Assembly: GCF_000012825.1 (NCBI RefSeq)
Contig: NC_009614.1
Span: forward strand, 2,294,001 to 2,358,000
From: Phocaeicola vulgatus ATCC 8482
GTDB lineage: Bacteria > Bacteroidota > Bacteroidia > Bacteroidales > Bacteroidaceae
Length of the DNA stretch: 64,000 nt
Direction: 5' to 3'
How positions within the stretch are numbered: position 1 is the first letter of the stretch; every line of letters starts with the position of its first letter. Below are positions 17,710 to 27,400 of the stretch, piece by piece. The notes beneath the pieces are model-generated. The model did no database searches. It was given only the letters and a program-made list of their open reading frames with translations, and was not told the origin of the DNA. The position numbers and the translations under genes were made by a program.

Positions 17710-19185
17710 TTAGGCATCAACCGGTTTGTATTTGGGGACCAATGCTTTCATGATAATCCAACCAACCAAATAAGCTACGGCACATACACAGAATATGATG
17801 AAGTAGCCGGCAGGTTTTCCTTCGAATCCCATAAAAGTCATATTCGTTTCTGCTGCATAGTCAAACAGTCTGCCAGATCCCATATTAATACAGAATGAAC
17901 CTATACCACCTGCCATACCACCAATACCTACGATAGTAGCGATGGTGCTTTTGGGGAACATATCACCTACTACAGAATAAATATTGGCAGACCATGATTG
18001 GTGTGCAGCACCTGCAATACCGATAATAATGATAGGATACCAATATGAATAATTGCCTAAAGGTTGGGCAAACAATGCCAGCAGTGGGAACAAGGCAAAG
18101 ATAAGCATAGCCTGCATACGGGCTGCATATGGATTCTTACCTGTTTTATTAATGATAATAGTAGGTAACTTACCACCATAAATAGATAACATGGTAATAG
18201 CATATAATACGAAAATCAACATTTGTGCGGTACCCGTATCTGAAGCGAAACCGTATACATCCGAAATATATGCCGGAGTCCAGAACAGGAAGAACCACCA
18301 TACGCCATCAGTCATGAACTTACCGACAAATACAGCCCATGTTTGGGGAAATTTGAAACATTGCAAGAATGAAATCTTCTTGTTGTCGAAGTCGTTGGCA
18401 GCAGCTTGTTGTTCTGCTGATTCTTCAGGATTGTTGTTGTCTTGTTCGATATATTCCAGTTCGGCAGCATTCACGCGAGGGTTGACATTGGGTTTCTTAT
18501 AGAGGAACATCCAAAGTCCCATCCAAATGAATCCTAAACCACCGATAACGATGAAAGCCATTTCCCATCCGTTGCCCACACCAATACTTTGGAAATAACG
18601 TGCCAAAGGAGGAATAGTGATCGGAGCGGCTAAAGCACCTACTGTAGAACCTGCATTAAAGATGGAAGTGGAATATGCACGGTCCTTTTTCGGAAAATAT
18701 TCGGCTGTTACCTTAATAGCTGCTGGGAAGTTTCCTGCCTCACCTACACCTAATACGATTCGGGCAGCGATAAAGTAATAAACGCTGGTAATAGCGATAG
18801 TTGAAGCGACGGCTCCTGTTGCAGAAAGCATCTCTTCTGCGTTATGAATACCTAATGTTTCTTCGGTTGCCCAACCGCACAATGCATGAAGACAAGCTCC
18901 TAAGGACCAGACAAAGATAGCCCAGAGATAACCTTTTTTAGTTCCCATCCAGTCAATGAAACGACCGGCGAACAGGTTGGCAATGGCATACACTATAGAG
19001 AAAATAGCTGTGATATCTCCGTAATTCGAATCCGTCCAGTGAAATTCCGGAGCAATGAAGTCTTTCCAGGTTAGTGAAAGCACCTGACGGTCGAGGTAAT
19101 TGACTGTAGTGGCAAAGAATAGCAGACCACAGATTATCCATCTGAAGTTTGTCATCTTCTCACCTACTTTTTGAAATGTACTCAT
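17710..19185 (-). CDS. exuT: Hexuronate transporter, MFS (ExuT family)
   Basis: A 491-residue inner-membrane protein of the anion:cation symporter branch of the major facilitator superfamily, with about 12 membrane helices. The start at 19185 (MSTFQKVGEKMTNFRW) is preferred over 19233 because the -7 promoter element lies between them. Family marks include ATTVNYLDRQVLSLTW in helix 1, GVGEAGNFPAAIKVTAEYFPKK in helix 4 and a hydrophilic central loop (NNNPEESAEQQ). E. coli ExuT imports galacturonate and glucuronate. Here it may also import keto-deoxyuronates made in the periplasm. It is a single-gene unit, with a terminator at each end and its own promoter carrying the shared 22-bp motif. Confidence 0.85.
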   Translation of the reverse strand: MSTFQKVGEKMTNFRWIICGLLFFATTVNYLDRQVLSLTWKDFIAPEFHWTDSNYGDITAIFSIVYAIANLFAGRFIDWMGTKKGYLWAIFVWSLGACLHALCGWATEETLGIHNAEEMLSATGAVASTIAITSVYYFIAARIVLGVGEAGNFPAAIKVTAEYFPKKDRAYSTSIFNAGSTVGALAAPITIPPLARYFQSIGVGNGWEMAFIVIGGLGFIWMGLWMFLYKKPNVNPRVNAAELEYIEQDNNNPEESAEQQAAANDFDNKKISFLQCFKFPQTWAVFVGKFMTDGVWWFFLFWTPAYISDVYGFASDTGTAQMLIFVLYAITMLSIYGGKLPTIIINKTGKNPYAARMQAMLIFALFPLLALFAQPLGNYSYWYPIIIIGIAGAAHQSWSANIYSVVGDMFPKSTIATIVGIGGMAGGIGSFCINMGSGRLFDYAAETNMTFMGFEGKPAGYFIIFCVCAVAYLVGWIIMKALVPKYKPVDA

Positions 19186-19220
19186 GATAATAGATTTAAT
19201 TATGTTTTTCTTATTAGACG

Positions 19221-19273
19221 CAAAAATAACCATTCTGTACCTATTCTCTATGCAAAAATTGGTGGAAAGCCTG
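19221..19273 (-). promoter_or_regulatory. exuT promoter with copy of the pectin-regulon motif
   Basis: Read on the minus strand, the -7 element TATTTTTG occupies 19228-19221. Exactly 45 nt upstream begins a 22-nt site (19273-19252) sharing ACCAATTTTT and the final C in the same register as the sites at 30241 and 32774 (13 of 22 positions match). It is probably an activator-binding site. Confidence 0.6.
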
Positions 19274-19299
19274 TATAAATCGGTACAATGGTAAGATTT

Positions 19300-19369
19300 C
19301 TAAAAAAATCATTCTGAATGTCGCAAAAAAAACTGAAAACGAGTTGATTTCTTGCAACATTCAGAATGA
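19300..19369 (-). terminator. Terminator of the gatC-like/kduI operon
   Basis: An 18-bp inverted repeat with one mismatch (19309-19326 against 19352-19369, arm TCATTCTGAATGT plus 5 bp) encloses a 25-nt loop. On the minus strand it is followed by a run of seven T, a classic intrinsic terminator 36 bp after the kduI stop codon. It insulates exuT from the upstream operon. Confidence 0.85.
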
Positions 19370-19404
19370 CAAGAGTTAATGAGTAATGGTGTGTACCATT
19401 CTAC

Positions 19405-20361
19405 TTATCTCATATCTGTGTATTTTATTTCATCCTTGTCACTGTATTTCAGGTTTTCACCTCCCATACCCCAAATAAAGGTATAGTTGCTGGTACCTGC
19501 AGCGGCATGGATAGACCATTCGGGAGAAGTGATAGCTTGTTCATTGTGTAACCATACCAGACGCTCTTCTTGCGGTTCGCCCATCAGGTGGCAAATGGCA
19601 TTTCCTTCAGGCAGGTTGAAATAGAAGTAGGCTTCCATACGACGGGTATGTGTATGGGCCGGCATGGTGTTCCATACAGAACCCGGAGCCAGTTCAGTAA
19701 GTCCCATCTGTAATTGGTTTGTACCACCGTTTTTCACTCTTTCCAATACATCTTTTACAATTAACTGGTTTACAATACGGTCGTTGCTATCTTCCATTTT
19801 TCCATAATGATCTGAGATAGCTAAAGCATACTGTTTAGGATTTGCTTTTTGAAGCTTGGCGTCGGTAGTGATCAATTGAGTAACGTATGGCTTGTAAGCC
19901 GGTGCCGAATTGATATAGAATTTAGCCGGTTTGGCAGCGTCATTACTTTTAAAAGTAACTTCTTTATTCCCGCAACCTACATAGAGGGCTTCCTTGTATT
20001 TCATAGGATATTCTTTACCGTCTACAGTAACTACGCCATCACCGCCTACATTGATGACTCCTAGTTCACGCCGTTCAAGGAAGTAAGTGATTTCCGGACC
20101 CAGTTCACGGAAAGTTTCCAGCTTCAAAATTTTGTTTACCGGCATAGCTCCTCCGTAAATAAGACGGTCGTAAAGGGTGTATGTAACATTGATCTCATCC
20201 GGCGCCATCACCTTTTCCATCATAAATGAACTACGCAGACGTTCTGTATCATAGTGTTTCACATCTTGCGGATGGCAAGCGGTCTGTACTTTGTAATTTA
20301 CTTGAGCTGAAGCTGCCAAGGCAGAAACACTCAGCATCATTGCAATCGCTAATTTTTTCAT
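19405..20361 (-). CDS. kduI: 5-keto-4-deoxyuronate isomerase KduI with signal peptide
   Basis: A 318-residue protein from the ATG at 20361 (20367 is an alternative). KduI converts 5-keto-4-deoxyuronate to 2,5-diketo-3-deoxygluconate in breakdown of unsaturated uronates. From residue 21 on it is colinear with E. coli KduI ([40 protein letters not shown]). The zinc ligands are His236, His238, Glu243 and His285, the E. coli positions shifted by 40. The unusual part is the first 20 residues, [20 protein letters not shown], a clear Sec signal peptide with an ASA-Q cleavage site; the E. coli enzyme has none and is cytosolic. The gene follows the GatC-like gene by about 15 bp and ends at a strong terminator. 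Function is near certain; periplasmic location is inferred. Confidence 0.92.
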   Translation of the reverse strand: MKKLAIAMMLSVSALAASAQVNYKVQTACHPQDVKHYDTERLRSSFMMEKVMAPDEINVTYTLYDRLIYGGAMPVNKILKLETFRELGPEITYFLERRELGVINVGGDGVVTVDGKEYPMKYKEALYVGCGNKEVTFKSNDAAKPAKFYINSAPAYKPYVTQLITTDAKLQKANPKQYALAISDHYGKMEDSNDRIVNQLIVKDVLERVKNGGTNQLQMGLTELAPGSVWNTMPAHTHTRRMEAYFYFNLPEGNAICHLMGEPQEERLVWLHNEQAITSPEWSIHAAAGTSNYTFIWGMGGENLKYSDKDEIKYTDMR

Positions 20362-20379
20362 AATCATTATCTTTAAATT

Positions 20380-21771
20380 TTAATTTTTCATTGTTTTCTG
20401 GTATTTAATGATAGAACGACGGTTCAGCACCATTAAGAATAGTGTTATCAGTACTAAAATTCCGGAACCAATCCATTTGAATGAATAAGTCAAATGGAAA
20501 ATAGCCCATGAGAAAGGACTTGAAGCAAAATCCAACGCACCACCTTCAAAACCAGACGGGATGTTTACGGCAGCATCTTGTGTCTTGGCGTATACATCAT
20601 GTGCTGCTTTGGTGAAATAAGGAGCCAGATCTGTTACAAAATACAGACCGATGGCCAGCACAACAAAACCAATGATGAAAGTCTTTACTACATTTCCTTT
20701 TGTGATAGGTAATATCAATGGGAATACATAGAACATGCCAGCTAATGAAGCCAATGGCAAGAATTCATTGCCCGGAAGCACCACTGCCAATAAGATAGTA
20801 ACAGGGATTAATAGTAATGATACAACCAACGTGGCCGGATGTCCGATCACCAAGGCAGGACTCATACCGATATTTAAGCCTACAGCACCCTTAAACTTCT
20901 TGGCGATCAGTTCGCGGGTAGCGTCCGAAATGGGTTTCAACCCTTCGATGAACAGGCTGGTAATACGGGGAATCAACTCCATTACCGCTCCCATCTTGAT
21001 ACCTAAACCTAGAATATAAGGAATCTTGTCTACTATTTCTTGTCCGTTCTTGCAAGATAATGCACCGATGCCACATCCTACCAGGATACCCAAGAAGAGA
21101 GGTTCGCCTAATAAACCGAATTTCTTTTTCATACCTTCCGCATCAATGTTCAGCTTTTCAAATCCGGGAATTTTGTCCAATACCTTATTTATAATGAGAG
21201 CGAATGGTACGAAACCTGCACAGAAGGGCTGCGGAATAGAAATACCTTCCATTTTATCATAGAAACCTTGAAATTTGTCTGCTGTGTAATCTGCTAAGAT
21301 TAATGTGATGATATAACAGATAACAGCAGCGAAGAATCCCCACAAAATACTATCTGTTGCAAAATAAACTACGGCTCCGATAAAAGCGAAATGCCAATAG
21401 TTCCATAAATCAATATTAACCGTACGGGTGGTTTTAGTCAATAACATTAAGATGTTAACGGCCAGACATACCGGAATGATGAATGCCCCTACGGAAGTGT
21501 TATAAGCTACGGCTGCAGCAGCAGGCCATCCCATATCGAATACTTTCAGTTGCAGGCCATATATTTCGACCACTTTGCTTAAGGCCGGACCCAGACTGCT
21601 GGTCAGAAGTGCGGTAACCACTGATAGACCAACGAAACCAACACCTACCAACAAACCGCTTTTTAATGCTTTGCTGAATTTGATTCCGATACAAACGCCT
21701 AAGATTGTAAAAATTATAGGCATCATCACCGCTGCTCCTAAACCGATGATATAACTAAAAACTTGTTCCAT
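20380..21771 (-). CDS. GatC-like permease (PTS EIIC of the galactitol family), orphan
   Basis: A 463-residue polytopic inner-membrane protein. The start at 21771 (MEQVFSYIIGLGAAVMMPII) matches the beginning of E. coli GatC; longer starts to 21990 add hydrophilic junk. Resemblance to GatC runs throughout (GVGFVGLSVVTALL, DLWNYWHFAFIGA, GEPLFLGILVG, VGLNIGMSPALVIGHPA, VLPGNEFLPLA). GatC is the membrane channel of the galactitol phosphotransferase system, which needs EIIA, EIIB, HPr and enzyme I. None of these is in the window, and Bacteroides are generally thought to lack a sugar PTS. It is the first gene of an operon with kduI, so its likely cargo is a uronate or its keto-deoxy product, perhaps moved without phosphorylation. 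Family sure, substrate and mechanism inferred. Confidence 0.85.
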   Translation of the reverse strand: MEQVFSYIIGLGAAVMMPIIFTILGVCIGIKFSKALKSGLLVGVGFVGLSVVTALLTSSLGPALSKVVEIYGLQLKVFDMGWPAAAAVAYNTSVGAFIIPVCLAVNILMLLTKTTRTVNIDLWNYWHFAFIGAVVYFATDSILWGFFAAVICYIITLILADYTADKFQGFYDKMEGISIPQPFCAGFVPFALIINKVLDKIPGFEKLNIDAEGMKKKFGLLGEPLFLGILVGCGIGALSCKNGQEIVDKIPYILGLGIKMGAVMELIPRITSLFIEGLKPISDATRELIAKKFKGAVGLNIGMSPALVIGHPATLVVSLLLIPVTILLAVVLPGNEFLPLASLAGMFYVFPLILPITKGNVVKTFIIGFVVLAIGLYFVTDLAPYFTKAAHDVYAKTQDAAVNIPSGFEGGALDFASSPFSWAIFHLTYSFKWIGSGILVLITLFLMVLNRRSIIKYQKTMKN

Positions 21772-21926
21772 TCTCTTGTGAATTAATAGTAAATGACTGT
21801 GTTTTCTACAATAGTATAAATTAAAAACTGCCCCAAAAATAAAACCTTTTCTCAACTTATCAAACCTGAAAGACATAATAATTAGTAAAAAGACAATTTT
21901 TGAACGATTTTTATCGTTATCGTGCA

Positions 21927-21934
21927 CAAAAATA
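21927..21934 (-). promoter_or_regulatory. -7 promoter element of the gatC-like/kduI operon
   Basis: TATTTTTG on the minus strand (CAAAAATA on plus). A second copy at 21834-21841 would give a shorter leader; I cannot choose between them. The divergent GH105 promoter is about 75 bp away, so both probably share control sites. The regulon motif is not clear here. Confidence 0.45.
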
Positions 21935-22009
21935 ACCGTTTTCGCACACGAATACCAAATAATACACTTAGTAGGTTGAAAAGTGCACACTGCTTTTCGA
22001 GGAAAATAC

Positions 22010-22017
22010 TACTTTTG
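22010..22017 (+). promoter_or_regulatory. -7 promoter element of the GH105-CE8 operon
   Basis: TACTTTTG, identical to the -7 elements at 30286 and 32819. The region starting 45 nt upstream (21965) begins CAC and ends T-x-C like the regulon motif but matches only 10 of 22 positions, so a motif call is weak. Confidence 0.5.
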
Positions 22018-22060
22018 TTTCATAAAATAAATAGGTCTAATACTAAAAATAAGTGTCTTC

Positions 22061-23290
22061 ATGAAAAAGAATTCTATTTGTAAAATTATTGTGTCCGGTT
22101 TGCTTGCGGCTGTTCCTTTGATTGGCATGGCTCAGCAGGTTTGTGGTAATAAGCCTTGGTCTGTACGTATGGCGGAATCAGAAATGGTGCGTTGTCCCGA
22201 ATCTTGGCAATTGGATTTTCAGACCCGTTTGAAGTGGGATTACTGTCATGGCCTGGAACTTCAAGCTATGCTGGATGTATATGATGCATACGGTGATAAA
22301 AAGTTTTTTGATTATGCTGTGGCTTATGCTGATACAATGATTCATCAGGATGGCTCTATCGAAACTTATAAACTGGAGGAATATAATATTGACCGTCTGA
22401 ATTCCGGCAAGATGCTTTTCCGTATTTATGAGCAGACTAAGGACGAGAAATACAAGAAAGCATTGGATTTGTTGCGCAGTCAGTTGGATACGCATCCTCG
22501 TAATGCCGATGGCGGTTTCTGGCACAAGAAGATTTATGAGAATCAGATGTGGCTGGATGGGCTTTATATGGGGCAACCATTTTATGCGGAGTATGCTTAC
22601 CGTAACAACCGCGTGAATGATTATGCTGATATTATCAATCAGTTTGTCACAGTGGCCCGCCATAATTATGATCCGAAGACAGATCTATACCGTCATGCAT
22701 GTGATGTGAGCAAGCGTGAAAAGTGGGCGGATAAAACTACCGGGTGGTCACAACACTGTTGGGGACGCGCCATGGGATGGTATGCAATGGCTTGTGTGGA
22801 TGTACTCGATTTTATACCGGAACACGAAGCCGGACGTGAATCTGTTATCGAAATATTGAATAAACTGGCTGCCCAGATTAAACGTACTCAAGATCCAGCA
22901 ACAGGGGTATGGTATCAGGTGATTGACAGAAGCGGGGATGAGGGGAATTATCTGGAATCCTCTTGTTCTACCATGTTTGTATATACTCTGTTGAAAGCGT
23001 TACGTAAGGGATATATTTGTCCTTCGTACATGGAAGTGGCTAAAAAGGGATATGAAGGGCTTTTGACCCAATTTATAGAAGTGGATGATAAAGGTGTGGT
23101 TTCTATTACTAAAGGTTGTGCTGTTGCAGGTTTGGGAGGCAAGCCGGTGTATCGTACCGGAGATTATAATTATTATATAACTGAAAAAATACGTTCTAAT
23201 GATGCGAAGGCAGTAGGTCCGTTTATTATGGCCAGTCTGGAATGGGAACGTTTGTTTCAGAAAAACAGTTGTGGAACTGCATGTGAATAA
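22061..23290 (+). CDS. GH105 unsaturated galacturonyl/rhamnogalacturonyl hydrolase
   Basis: A 409-residue protein with a Sec signal peptide ending near LIGMAQ, hence probably periplasmic. It is an alpha/alpha-barrel of the GH105 (YteR/YesR) family; marks are GGFWHK, NQMWLDGLYMGQPFYAEYA with the catalytic Asp166, GWSQHCWGRAMGWYAMA and SCSTMFVYTLLKALRKGY. The enzyme hydrates the double bond of unsaturated uronic acids at the non-reducing end of lyase products, releasing 4-deoxy-uronate plus a shorter sugar. The product is the substrate for KdgF and KduI encoded nearby. It is the first gene of an operon with the CE8 esterase (14-bp gap) and is divergent from gatC-like/kduI. Confidence 0.9.
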   Translation: MKKNSICKIIVSGLLAAVPLIGMAQQVCGNKPWSVRMAESEMVRCPESWQLDFQTRLKWDYCHGLELQAMLDVYDAYGDKKFFDYAVAYADTMIHQDGSIETYKLEEYNIDRLNSGKMLFRIYEQTKDEKYKKALDLLRSQLDTHPRNADGGFWHKKIYENQMWLDGLYMGQPFYAEYAYRNNRVNDYADIINQFVTVARHNYDPKTDLYRHACDVSKREKWADKTTGWSQHCWGRAMGWYAMACVDVLDFIPEHEAGRESVIEILNKLAAQIKRTQDPATGVWYQVIDRSGDEGNYLESSCSTMFVYTLLKALRKGYICPSYMEVAKKGYEGLLTQFIEVDDKGVVSITKGCAVAGLGGKPVYRTGDYNYYITEKIRSNDAKAVGPFIMASLEWERLFQKNSCGTACE

Positions 23291-23291
23291 T

Positions 23292-23300
23292 AGGAGGTGA
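23292..23300 (+). promoter_or_regulatory. Strong Shine-Dalgarno before the CE8 gene
   Basis: AGGAGGTGA, a near-perfect anti-16S complement, overlaps the end of the GH105 stop region and lies 4 bp before the ATG at 23305. This is unusual in Bacteroides, whose genes mostly lack strong Shine-Dalgarno sites. The short spacing fits translation of a second operon gene. Confidence 0.6.
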
Positions 23301-23304
23301 TACG

Positions 23305-24255
23305 ATGAGGAAAGTTTTAGGATTATTGTTGCTATTGTCTGTTGTAAGCGCAGCATGGGCTCAGGAACGTCAGGATACAATTGTAGTCTCACGTGATGGA
23401 ACGGGGAATTTTCGTACTTTGCAGGAGGCTATAGAGAGTGCGCGGGCTTTCATGGATTATACTGTTACGATCTATGTGAAGAACGGAGTATACAAGGAGA
23501 AAGTGATTGTTCCTTCATGGGTGGAAAATATAGATATTATAGGTGAAGATCGTGATAAGACGATTATTACTTATGATGATCATGCGAATATAAATAAAAT
23601 GGGTACTTTCCGCACTTATACGGTGAAGGTAGAGGGCAGTGATATCACTTTTAAAAATTTGACTATTGAGAACAATGCGGCTCAGTTGGGACAGGCGGTA
23701 GCTTTACATACGGAAGGTGACCGTTTGAAATTTATCAATTGTCGTATCTTGGGCAATCAGGACACTATTTATACCGGTGCTAAATTTACCCGTCTTTATT
23801 TCAAGGATTGTTATATTGATGGTACTACCGACTTTATTTTCGGTCCTTCCACCGCTTTATTTGAAGATTGTATTATTCACAGTAAACGCAATTCGTATGT
23901 AACGGCTGCTTCCACTCCGAAAGAGGCTAAATATGGATATGTCTTTAAGCACTGTAAGCTGACGGCAGAACCGGGAGTGGATAAAGTGTATTTAGGTCGT
24001 CCTTGGCGTCCATATGCTTATACTTTATTTATAGAATGTGAATTGGGGAAACATATTGTTCTTGCCGGATGGCACAATTGGGGTAAGCAGTCTAATGAAG
24101 AAACCGCCCGTTATATGGAATATAAAAATACCGGTGAGGGCGCAAATGCTTCGGAAAGGGTGGCGTGGAGCAAACAATTAACAAAGAAAGAAGCTGAGGC
24201 GGTGACGGTCGATGCTATTTTTCGTACTCAAAGTGATTGGAACCCAATAGACTAG
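23305..24255 (+). CDS. Pectin methylesterase (CE8)
   Basis: A 316-residue protein with a Sec signal peptide (MRKVLGLLLLLSVVSAAWAQ), then a single right-handed beta-helix of the CE8 family. All catalytic marks are present: LGNQDTIY with Asp153, GTTDFIFG with Asp176 (nucleophile) and LGRPWRPYAYT with Arg232 and Trp234. It removes methyl esters from homogalacturonan, opening it to pectate lyases. It is the second gene of the GH105 operon and ends at a strong terminator. The length is typical for a minimal CE8 enzyme. Periplasmic location is likely, since no lipobox is seen. Confidence 0.93.
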   Translation: MRKVLGLLLLLSVVSAAWAQERQDTIVVSRDGTGNFRTLQEAIESARAFMDYTVTIYVKNGVYKEKVIVPSWVENIDIIGEDRDKTIITYDDHANINKMGTFRTYTVKVEGSDITFKNLTIENNAAQLGQAVALHTEGDRLKFINCRILGNQDTIYTGAKFTRLYFKDCYIDGTTDFIFGPSTALFEDCIIHSKRNSYVTAASTPKEAKYGYVFKHCKLTAEPGVDKVYLGRPWRPYAYTLFIECELGKHIVLAGWHNWGKQSNEETARYMEYKNTGEGANASERVAWSKQLTKKEAEAVTVDAIFRTQSDWNPID

Positions 24256-24275
24256 ATTGATTTTGTAATTGCTTG

Positions 24276-24316
24276 AAAAGGAGACTTCTACGTTGGTGGA
24301 GGTCTCCTTTTTTTGT
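24276..24316 (+). terminator. Terminator of the GH105-CE8 operon
   Basis: The perfect 10-bp stem AAAAGGAGAC (24276-24285) pairs with 24302-24311, followed by a T tract. It lies 21 bp after the CE8 stop codon and separates the operon from the SusC promoter. Confidence 0.9.
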
Positions 24317-24358
24317 TGTACTGAATAATTGGATCCCGTAAAAAATACCTAATAAATC

Positions 24359-24411
24359 CACATAAAAAGATAAAAACTACACATCAAGGTAATGTTATAT
24401 CCATAATTTTG
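24359..24411 (+). promoter_or_regulatory. susC1 promoter with pectin-regulon motif
   Basis: A 22-nt site at 24359-24380 begins CACATAAAA and ends TAC, as do the sites at 30241 and 32774 (14 of 22 positions match). The -7 element TAATTTTG starts at 24404, exactly 45 nt after the site's first base. The leader to the susC1 start is about 55 nt. Confidence 0.65.
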
Positions 24412-24472
24412 CAACAGTGAAACTAAGGTCAAAACCTTAAAAAACATTTTAATAACTATAAAAACACATCTT

Positions 24473-27400
24473 ATGAATCTAAAAGAATTAGCTAGAAAAG
24501 CTGTCTCAACTCTCTTTTTGAGTATGCTTTGTTTGGTTGCTTTTGCTCAAGGTCGTCAGGTGAACGGTACTGTTAAAGATGCAGCAGGTGAACCGATGAT
24601 TGGTGTAAACGTCTTGGTAAAAGGAACGACTAATGGTACCATTACGGACTTCGATGGTAATTTTTCGCTTTCTGGGGTTAAAGACAATGATGTTTTGTCT
24701 GTAACTTATATAGGTTATATTACTCAAGAAGTGAAAGTGGGTAATCAAAAAACAATTAATGTCGTACTGAAAGAAGATACCGAAACTTTGGACGAAGTTG
24801 TGGTTATTGGTTACGGTACTGTGAAGAAACGTGACTTGACAGGTTCAGTAGCTTCGGTAAGTAATGAAGCTTTAGTTGCCAACCCGGTTGCCGATGTTTC
24901 TCAGGCTTTACAAGGTAAATTGGCAGGTGTTTCTGTCGTTTCTCAAGATGGTCGTCCTGGAGCTTCCGTTTCTATTCGTGTACGTGGAGGAGGCTCTATT
25001 TCACAAAGCAATGATCCTCTTTTTATAGTGGATGGTTTCCCGGTTAGTTCTATTTCTGATATTCCTGCAGATCAGATTGTGTCAATTGATGTCTTGAAAG
25101 ATGCTTCTTCAACAGCTATTTATGGTGCTCGTGGTGCAAATGGTGTGATTTTGGTTACGACTAAAGGTGCGGATAAAGATAGGGTTTCTGTATCATATAG
25201 TGGATATTATCAAAGTAAATGGGCTGCAAAGACTCCAGAACCTATGTCTGCTCAGGATTATGTAAAACATACTTGGGGATATGGAACTGCATTGGGAATG
25301 GGAGATCAGATGGCTAGTTATTTTGGTTTAGGAGAAAAATATGGTAATCATTATAGTGAATATGCGAATATGGATTCCCATAATTGGACTGATGATATGC
25401 TTCGTACAGCTAGTGCTCAAAATCACAATGTGACCATAAATGGTGGCAGTGAAAAAACGAAAATATCATTTTCTGTTAACTATCTGAATGATGATGGTAT
25501 TAAAATAAAATCAGGCTATGAACGTTTCTCTACTAACTTGAAATTGAAACAAGAGTTGGCAAAAGGACTGAGTTTTGAATTGGATGCACGTTACGTCAGC
25601 ACTAATGTTGAAGGTAAAGATGAGGCTAGAAGTGGACGTGGTTCTCTTTTATCTTCTGCTTATCAGTATCGTCCGATTGATACTCCTTTAGGAAACGGTG
25701 ACGATGCTTTGTTCCAGATGGGATCTAAGAATATTGAGGTGGGTGCCAATCCTGTTGGTCTTACTAATGCTATCACTGATTTGACAAATCGCCAAAATAT
25801 CCGTGCAAATGCTGCTTTGAACTGGGAGATTATTAAAGGTTTGAAAGCTCGTACAGAATTTGCGATTGGTCACGGATGGAGTGAGGGTAAATATTACGAT
25901 GATGGTTCTGCTTCTTCTGCTGATAATTTTACTAGAGGATATAAATATGCTAAGTTGACAAAAGGCAATACTGAAAATTGGCGTTCTGTTACTACAGTGA
26001 ATTATGAAGTACAAGGTTTGGGAGATAATCATAATCTTTCTTTCTTGTTGGGTAACGAAGTCATTAAAAATACGGGTGCTTCAAGTGAAATGATTGGTGC
26101 CGGATATTCGATGGCTGAAAGCTGGGACATGGATCGTGTCTTTGGTATGTTCAATATGTATCAAGCTGGTCATGCCGATAATTCTTATTCAAATAAAATT
26201 AATACTCCTTCTACTACGGTTTCTTTCTTTGGACGTGGTAACTATTCGTTGAAGGGACGTTATTTATTGACTGCTACATTACGTGCTGATGGCTCTTCTA
26301 AGTTTGGTCCCAATCATCGTTGGGGATATTTTCCTGCTGGTGCTTTTGCATGGCGTATTTCTGATGAACCATTCTTTCAGCCATTGGCAAGAGTTGTTGA
26401 TAATTTGAAATTGCGTCTTTCTTATGGACTTGCGGGTGCTGATAATATTGATGCTAGTTTATGGCGTGAAACTTGGAAAACAGGAACTACTACTTATAAT
26501 GGTAATGTGGTCTCCACTTATGAACCGAACGGAATGAAAGCTAATCCAGACTTGAAATGGGAAACTACTACTTCACGTAATATTGGTTTTGATTTTGGAT
26601 TGTGGGGAAGCCGTTTGTCTGGTACTTTGGATTTGTATTGGAATACAACAAGTGATTTGTTGATGCGTCAAGAAATTGATTCTTCTACAGGTTATAGCTA
26701 TCAGTATCGAAATATTGGTCAGACTTCTAACAAAGGTGTTGAATTGGCTTTGAATTATCATTTGATTCGTACTAAGGATTTTAATTTGAACGTATCGGCG
26801 ACTTATAACTTCAATAAGAATAATATTGATGAGTTAGATGGTGGTAAAGATATTTACTATAATAGTGGATGGGGGTCTTCAGCACAACATCCTTCATATG
26901 ACTATGTTCTGTCAGAGGGCAAACCTGTAGGTGTTATTCGAGGTTTCAAAAGTGCCGGTTTCTATACGGTAGATGATTTTGATTATGTGGATGGCGTTTA
27001 TAAATTAAAAGCAGGTATACCTGATATCTCAACTGCAGCTACTGGTACTTATCGTAGACCATCAGAACTGCAAGTGGCAGATGGTCAGATTGCCTTTCCT
27101 GGCGCTTTGAAATTACAGGATGTTGATAAAAGTGGTATTGTTGACTTGGATGATGTTGTTGATTTGGGTGAAGTCCAAGCAAAACATACAGGTGGTTTTT
27201 CTTTAAATGGTAATTATAAAAATATTGATTTTGGAGCTAATTTCACTTATCAGATTGGAGGAAAAGTATATAATGTTGCTACAATGAGTCAGCTTAGTGG
27301 TGGTAAAGAAACTGGTTTGGGACTTAATAAGTATAAAGATTTGGCAGGTGCTTTTCAATTGTATGATATACAGAATGGAAATTTGGTACCGGTAATAGAG

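Noticed and set aside
21889-21906. A plus-strand look-alike of the regulon motif (AAAGACAATTTTTG)
   Set aside because: No -7 element lies at the constant distance downstream, and the spacing test fails by any shift of one or two bases.
19219-21938. A shared GCAAAAATAACC-like motif before exuT and the gatC-like gene taken first as an operator
   Set aside because: On the coding (minus) strand it is simply the -7 element TATTTTTG with similar flanks, so it is core promoter rather than a separate operator.
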